The notes beneath the pieces were generated by a model. That model was not told the origin of the DNA. It was given only the letters and a program-made list of their open reading frames with translations, and ran no database searches. From assembly GCF_900167575.1 (NCBI RefSeq), contig NZ_FUZP01000003.1:248001-312000 (forward strand): 64,000 nucleotides of DNA, written 5' to 3'. Position numbers and translations under genes: made by a program. This document shows, piece by piece, positions 61,120 to 64,000 of this stretch (positions are counted from its first letter, which is position 1; every line of letters starts with the position of its first letter). This stretch comes from Okibacterium fritillariae. Its GTDB lineage: Bacteria; Actinomycetota; Actinomycetes; Actinomycetales; Microbacteriaceae.

Positions 61120-63624
61120 ATGTCTCTGTCCCCCACCTGGTCCGCATCGTTCATCACCCCGAGCACGTCGACTGGAAGAGCGAACGAACCCGCGTCGTAT
61201 CTCCGCCGAGACGTACACGTTCGCGAGGAGCCGGTGCGCGCGACGCTGCACTCGACCGGAATCGGATTTGTCGAGCCACACCTGAACGGTGCCGTCGTTG
61301 GGGACGAGGTTCTCGCTCCAGGTTGGACGTCCTATCGCCATCGCCTCGTCGTCAGCAGCCACGACGTGACAAAGGACATTCATCTCGGTACCAACACCAT
61401 CGGCATCGTGCTCGGGGAAGGGTGGGCTCTTGGACGACTGGGGTGGGAAGACAAACGCAACCACTACTCCGATCGACCCGCAGCCTGGCTGCAGCTCGAG
61501 ATCGAATACGCCGACGGCACGAAGGAGCTCATAGCGAGTGATACGTCGTTCCGCGCCGGCACCGGCGGAGTGCGCAGCAGCAGCATCTACGACGGTGAAA
61601 CCTTCGACGCGCGTCTCGAACCTTCCGGGTGGGACCGGCCGGAATTCGACGACAGCAGTTGGGGCGATGTCGATCTATTTGATTGGCCACTCGACACACT
61701 TGTCGAACCGATCGCTCCACCAATTCGCCGCACCCAGGAACTCGCGCCGGTCGATATCCTCAGCACTCCCGCCGGTAAGACCGTGGTCGATTTTGGGCAA
61801 AATATCTCGGGCTGGGTGCGCTTATCCGTGAAGGGAGAGTCAGGCACGACTGTGACCTTGCGGCACGCCGAGGTGATGACCGCTGGCGAGATCGACGTTG
61901 AGACCCTGCGCACCGCCGCAGCGACCGATCTTTACACTCTGGCGGGCGGCGACACCGAAACGTGGGAGCCTCGCTTCACGTTCCATGGGTTCCGATACGT
62001 CGAGATCGAGGGCTGGCCGGGAGAGCTGAACCCAGCCTCAGTGCGGGCAATCGTGGTGCATTCCGATATGACTCGCACGGGATGGCTGGAAACCTCCAAC
62101 CCGCTGCTCAACCAGCTGCACTCAAATGCTGTTTGGTCGATGCGCGACAACTTCGTGGGAGTACCGACCGACTGCCCGCAACGCGACGAACGCCTCGGCT
62201 GGACTGGTGACATCAACGCCTTCGCTCCAACAGCTGCGTTCCTGTATGACGTGCGTGGGGTCTTGGGTTCTTGGTTGCGCGATCTGGCCGCGGAACAACA
62301 GGAGAAAGGTTTCGTGCCATGGGTGGTGCCGGATGTGCTCTCCACCCCATCGTCGCCGACAGCCCTATGGAGTGATGTGGCCGTAAGCCTTCCGTGGGCA
62401 CTCTTCCGCGAATATGGCGATCCCCAGATCCTCGAGGATGCATACGACTCGATGACCGCGTTCATTCGCCAGGTGGCCGATCTCCTCGATGACAACGGAT
62501 TGTGGAGCAGCGGTTTCCAATATGGTGACTGGCTTGACCCGGATGCACCGGACGACAATCCGGCCGGCGGCAAAACCGACCGGCACCTCGTCGCGGCGGC
62601 CTACCTGTGTCGGACCACGCGCGAAATGGCTGAAACGGCGAGGATTCTCGGCCGCACCGCTGACCACGCGGAATTCTCGGATCTCGCCGCTCGGGTGCGT
62701 GGGGCGTTCCATGACGAGTACGTCAGCCCCTCCGGCCGGGTCGTCAATGAAACAGCCACCGCCTACGCCCTCGCCATCACTTTCGACATCCTCGACGACG
62801 CGCAGAAGAAGCACGCCGGCGTTCAACTCGCGAAGATCGTCGCAAAAGCAGGGTTCCGCATCTCGACCGGATTCGCGGGCACACCGCTCGTCACAGATGC
62901 TCTGTCATCAACCGGGCACCTCGATGAGGCCTACCTTTTGCTCCTGGAAACAGGGTGCCCCTCGTTCCTCTACCCCGTCACCATGGGCGCGACCACAATC
63001 TGGGAGCGGTGGGATTCTGTGCGCCCGGACGGCACCATCAACCCGTCCGGCATGACGTCGCTAAACCACTATGCGCTCGGAGCTGTTGTTGACTGGATGC
63101 ATCGCACGATCGGCGGCCTCAATGCCCTCGAACCGGGTTACCGTCGCATGCGCATTGCCCCGCAGCCCGGCAAGAACCTGACGAACGCAACCCTCCGACA
63201 CCTCACCACGTTCGGTGAGGTGCGCATTGCCTGGGCACTCGAGGATGCCACCATGACCGTCGACCTCCAGATCCCGGAGGGGACGACCGCCGAAGTCCTG
63301 CTCCCTTTGCACGCCGAGAACGACGCCATCGAGATCGGCGCAGGCACACACCATTTCGAGTATGAAGCCGACGTCGCAGCCAACCTCTCGGTATTCACCT
63401 TGGACTCCACCCTCGGCGACGTGGCTGCAGACGCGAACGCCTGGCGTCTCTTCATGGACACGTTTGGGAGCTTCTACCCCGGTGTGCCTCTGGACGGCAC
63501 GGCACCTGAAGCCGCCACCATGTCGATCGCAACCATGCTCGACTACGTTCCCGGTGCCTCCGATGAATTTCGCACAGCCATTTCCAACACTTTGACCGCC
63601 GCCTCAACGGGAGCATCCGCATGA
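61120..63624 (+). CDS. Alpha-L-rhamnosidase, GH78 family
   Basis: An 834-residue enzyme without a signal peptide, so intracellular. The carbohydrate-binding beta domains ([17 protein letters not shown]) lead into the (alpha/alpha)6 barrel. The GH78 signature [20 protein letters not shown] contains the general acid Glu, and [11 protein letters not shown] contains the general base Glu. It releases L-rhamnose from plant glycosides such as rutin, naringin or saponins. The stop overlaps the GH3 start by four bases (ATGA). Confidence 0.92.
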   Translation: MSLSPTWSASFITPSTSTGRANEPASYLRRDVHVREEPVRATLHSTGIGFVEPHLNGAVVGDEVLAPGWTSYRHRLVVSSHDVTKDIHLGTNTIGIVLGEGWALGRLGWEDKRNHYSDRPAAWLQLEIEYADGTKELIASDTSFRAGTGGVRSSSIYDGETFDARLEPSGWDRPEFDDSSWGDVDLFDWPLDTLVEPIAPPIRRTQELAPVDILSTPAGKTVVDFGQNISGWVRLSVKGESGTTVTLRHAEVMTAGEIDVETLRTAAATDLYTLAGGDTETWEPRFTFHGFRYVEIEGWPGELNPASVRAIVVHSDMTRTGWLETSNPLLNQLHSNAVWSMRDNFVGVPTDCPQRDERLGWTGDINAFAPTAAFLYDVRGVLGSWLRDLAAEQQEKGFVPWVVPDVLSTPSSPTALWSDVAVSLPWALFREYGDPQILEDAYDSMTAFIRQVADLLDDNGLWSSGFQYGDWLDPDAPDDNPAGGKTDRHLVAAAYLCRTTREMAETARILGRTADHAEFSDLAARVRGAFHDEYVSPSGRVVNETATAYALAITFDILDDAQKKHAGVQLAKIVAKAGFRISTGFAGTPLVTDALSSTGHLDEAYLLLLETGCPSFLYPVTMGATTIWERWDSVRPDGTINPSGMTSLNHYALGAVVDWMHRTIGGLNALEPGYRRMRIAPQPGKNLTNATLRHLTTFGEVRIAWALEDATMTVDLQIPEGTTAEVLLPLHAENDAIEIGAGTHHFEYEADVAANLSVFTLDSTLGDVAADANAWRLFMDTFGSFYPGVPLDGTAPEAATMSIATMLDYVPGASDEFRTAISNTLTAASTGASA

Positions 63625-64000
63625 CTATCGACATCAGCGCACTGACGCTTGCCCAGAAAGCCTCCCTTCTCTCCGGGCAGGACTTCTGGTCCACGAAAGC
63701 CATCGAGGAATTTGGCATCCCTTCGATCGTGCTCACGGACGGTCCCCACGGCATCCGGCGACAGGACGGCGAAGCCGATCACCTCGGCATCAATGACGCA
63801 TTGCCCTCGACCTGCTTCCCACCCGCGGTGGCTGTCGGTTCGAGCTGGGACCCTGACGTTGCCGCACAACTCGGCGCCGCTGTGGGGCGGGAAGCCAACG
63901 CATTCGGTGTCGCCGTTGTGCTCGGTCCCGGGGTCAACATCAAGCGATCACCGCTGTGTGGACGCAACTTCGAGTACTACTCGGAGGACCCGCTGATTTC
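63621..64000 (+). CDS. Beta-glucosidase, GH3 family, N-terminal fragment
   Basis: The gene starts at ATG 63621 and runs off the right edge, so 126 residues are seen. [41 protein letters not shown] and [26 protein letters not shown] are typical of GH3 beta-glucosidases; [12 protein letters not shown] shows the substrate-binding Lys-Arg and Asn-Glu. The catalytic nucleophile Asp lies beyond the window. Overlap with the rhamnosidase stop indicates one operon and joint removal of rhamnose and glucose. Confidence 0.92.
   Translation, partial: MTIDISALTLAQKASLLSGQDFWSTKAIEEFGIPSIVLTDGPHGIRRQDGEADHLGINDALPSTCFPPAVAVGSSWDPDVAAQLGAAVGREANAFGVAVVLGPGVNIKRSPLCGRNFEYYSEDPLI

Overview
The window is a piece of high-GC actinobacterial chromosome. 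Actinobacterial family markers (a septum-formation-domain protein beside pyrE, DUF6421, DUF4870, PucR and ScbR-like regulators) and the frequent GGATGC/GCATCC words point to the family Microbacteriaceae. That placement is inference from sequence style and gene content. No rRNA, tRNA, CRISPR array, transposase or integrase was seen.

Layout. (1) 1-16 kb is housekeeping and core accessory DNA: the start of an RNA methyltransferase, two HAD hydrolases, a type-B carboxylesterase, a LysG/LysE-type regulator-exporter pair, pyrE coupled to a 1059-residue septum-formation-like membrane protein, exonuclease III, a GH25 lysozyme, a PucR regulator, an alpha/beta hydrolase, a CsbD-like stress protein, a PhzF isomerase and a DUF1801 protein. 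(2) 15.5-30 kb is transport and signalling: an APC amino-acid permease with an attenuator-like leader, an SsuBAC-type ABC importer, a DUF6421 protein, three small membrane proteins, a NarL-type two-component system, a NatAB-like ABC exporter, threonine aldolase and an orphan ScbR-like regulator. (3) 30-36.7 kb has a DUF1684 protein, an acetyl/propionyl-CoA synthetase, a DUF4870 protein, a nitroreductase, a GNAT enzyme, a Phd/RelE-type toxin-antitoxin pair with a well-formed promoter-operator, and a small lipoprotein. (4) 36.7-44.4 kb is a tightly coupled minus-strand galactoside operon: GH42 beta-galactosidase, two permeases, a sugar-binding lipoprotein and a GH36 alpha-galactosidase. Two 18-bp operators lie upstream, with no adjacent regulator gene.

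(5) 44.5-51.7 kb is a visibly more A+T-rich anti-phage/defence-type island. It holds a protein with an Rx4-6H motif (HEPN-like), a two-gene module, and an IetA/IetS-type AAA ATPase plus subtilisin pair. In the two-gene module a coiled-coil protein carrying what looks like the N-terminal domain of an Mrr-type restriction enzyme, without the nuclease, is translationally coupled to a DUF4041 plus GIY-YIG nuclease (SNIPE-like). This coupled module is the best candidate in the window for an undescribed system.

(6) 51.9-55 kb has an alpha/beta hydrolase, a self-regulated TetR-SMR-SMR efflux operon with a 20-bp palindromic operator, and a TipAL-like MerR regulator. (7) 55-64 kb is a glycoside-catabolism locus around a LacI regulator. 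On one side are an SDR enzyme fused to a zinc ribbon and a KstD-like flavin dehydrogenase whose frame is shifted twice. On the other are an MFS transporter, a GH78 alpha-L-rhamnosidase and the start of a GH3 beta-glucosidase. Three copies of one palindromic operator tie the divergent arms together. The gene set suggests uptake and deglycosylation of a rhamnose/glucose-decorated plant compound followed by oxidation of the aglycone or sugar.
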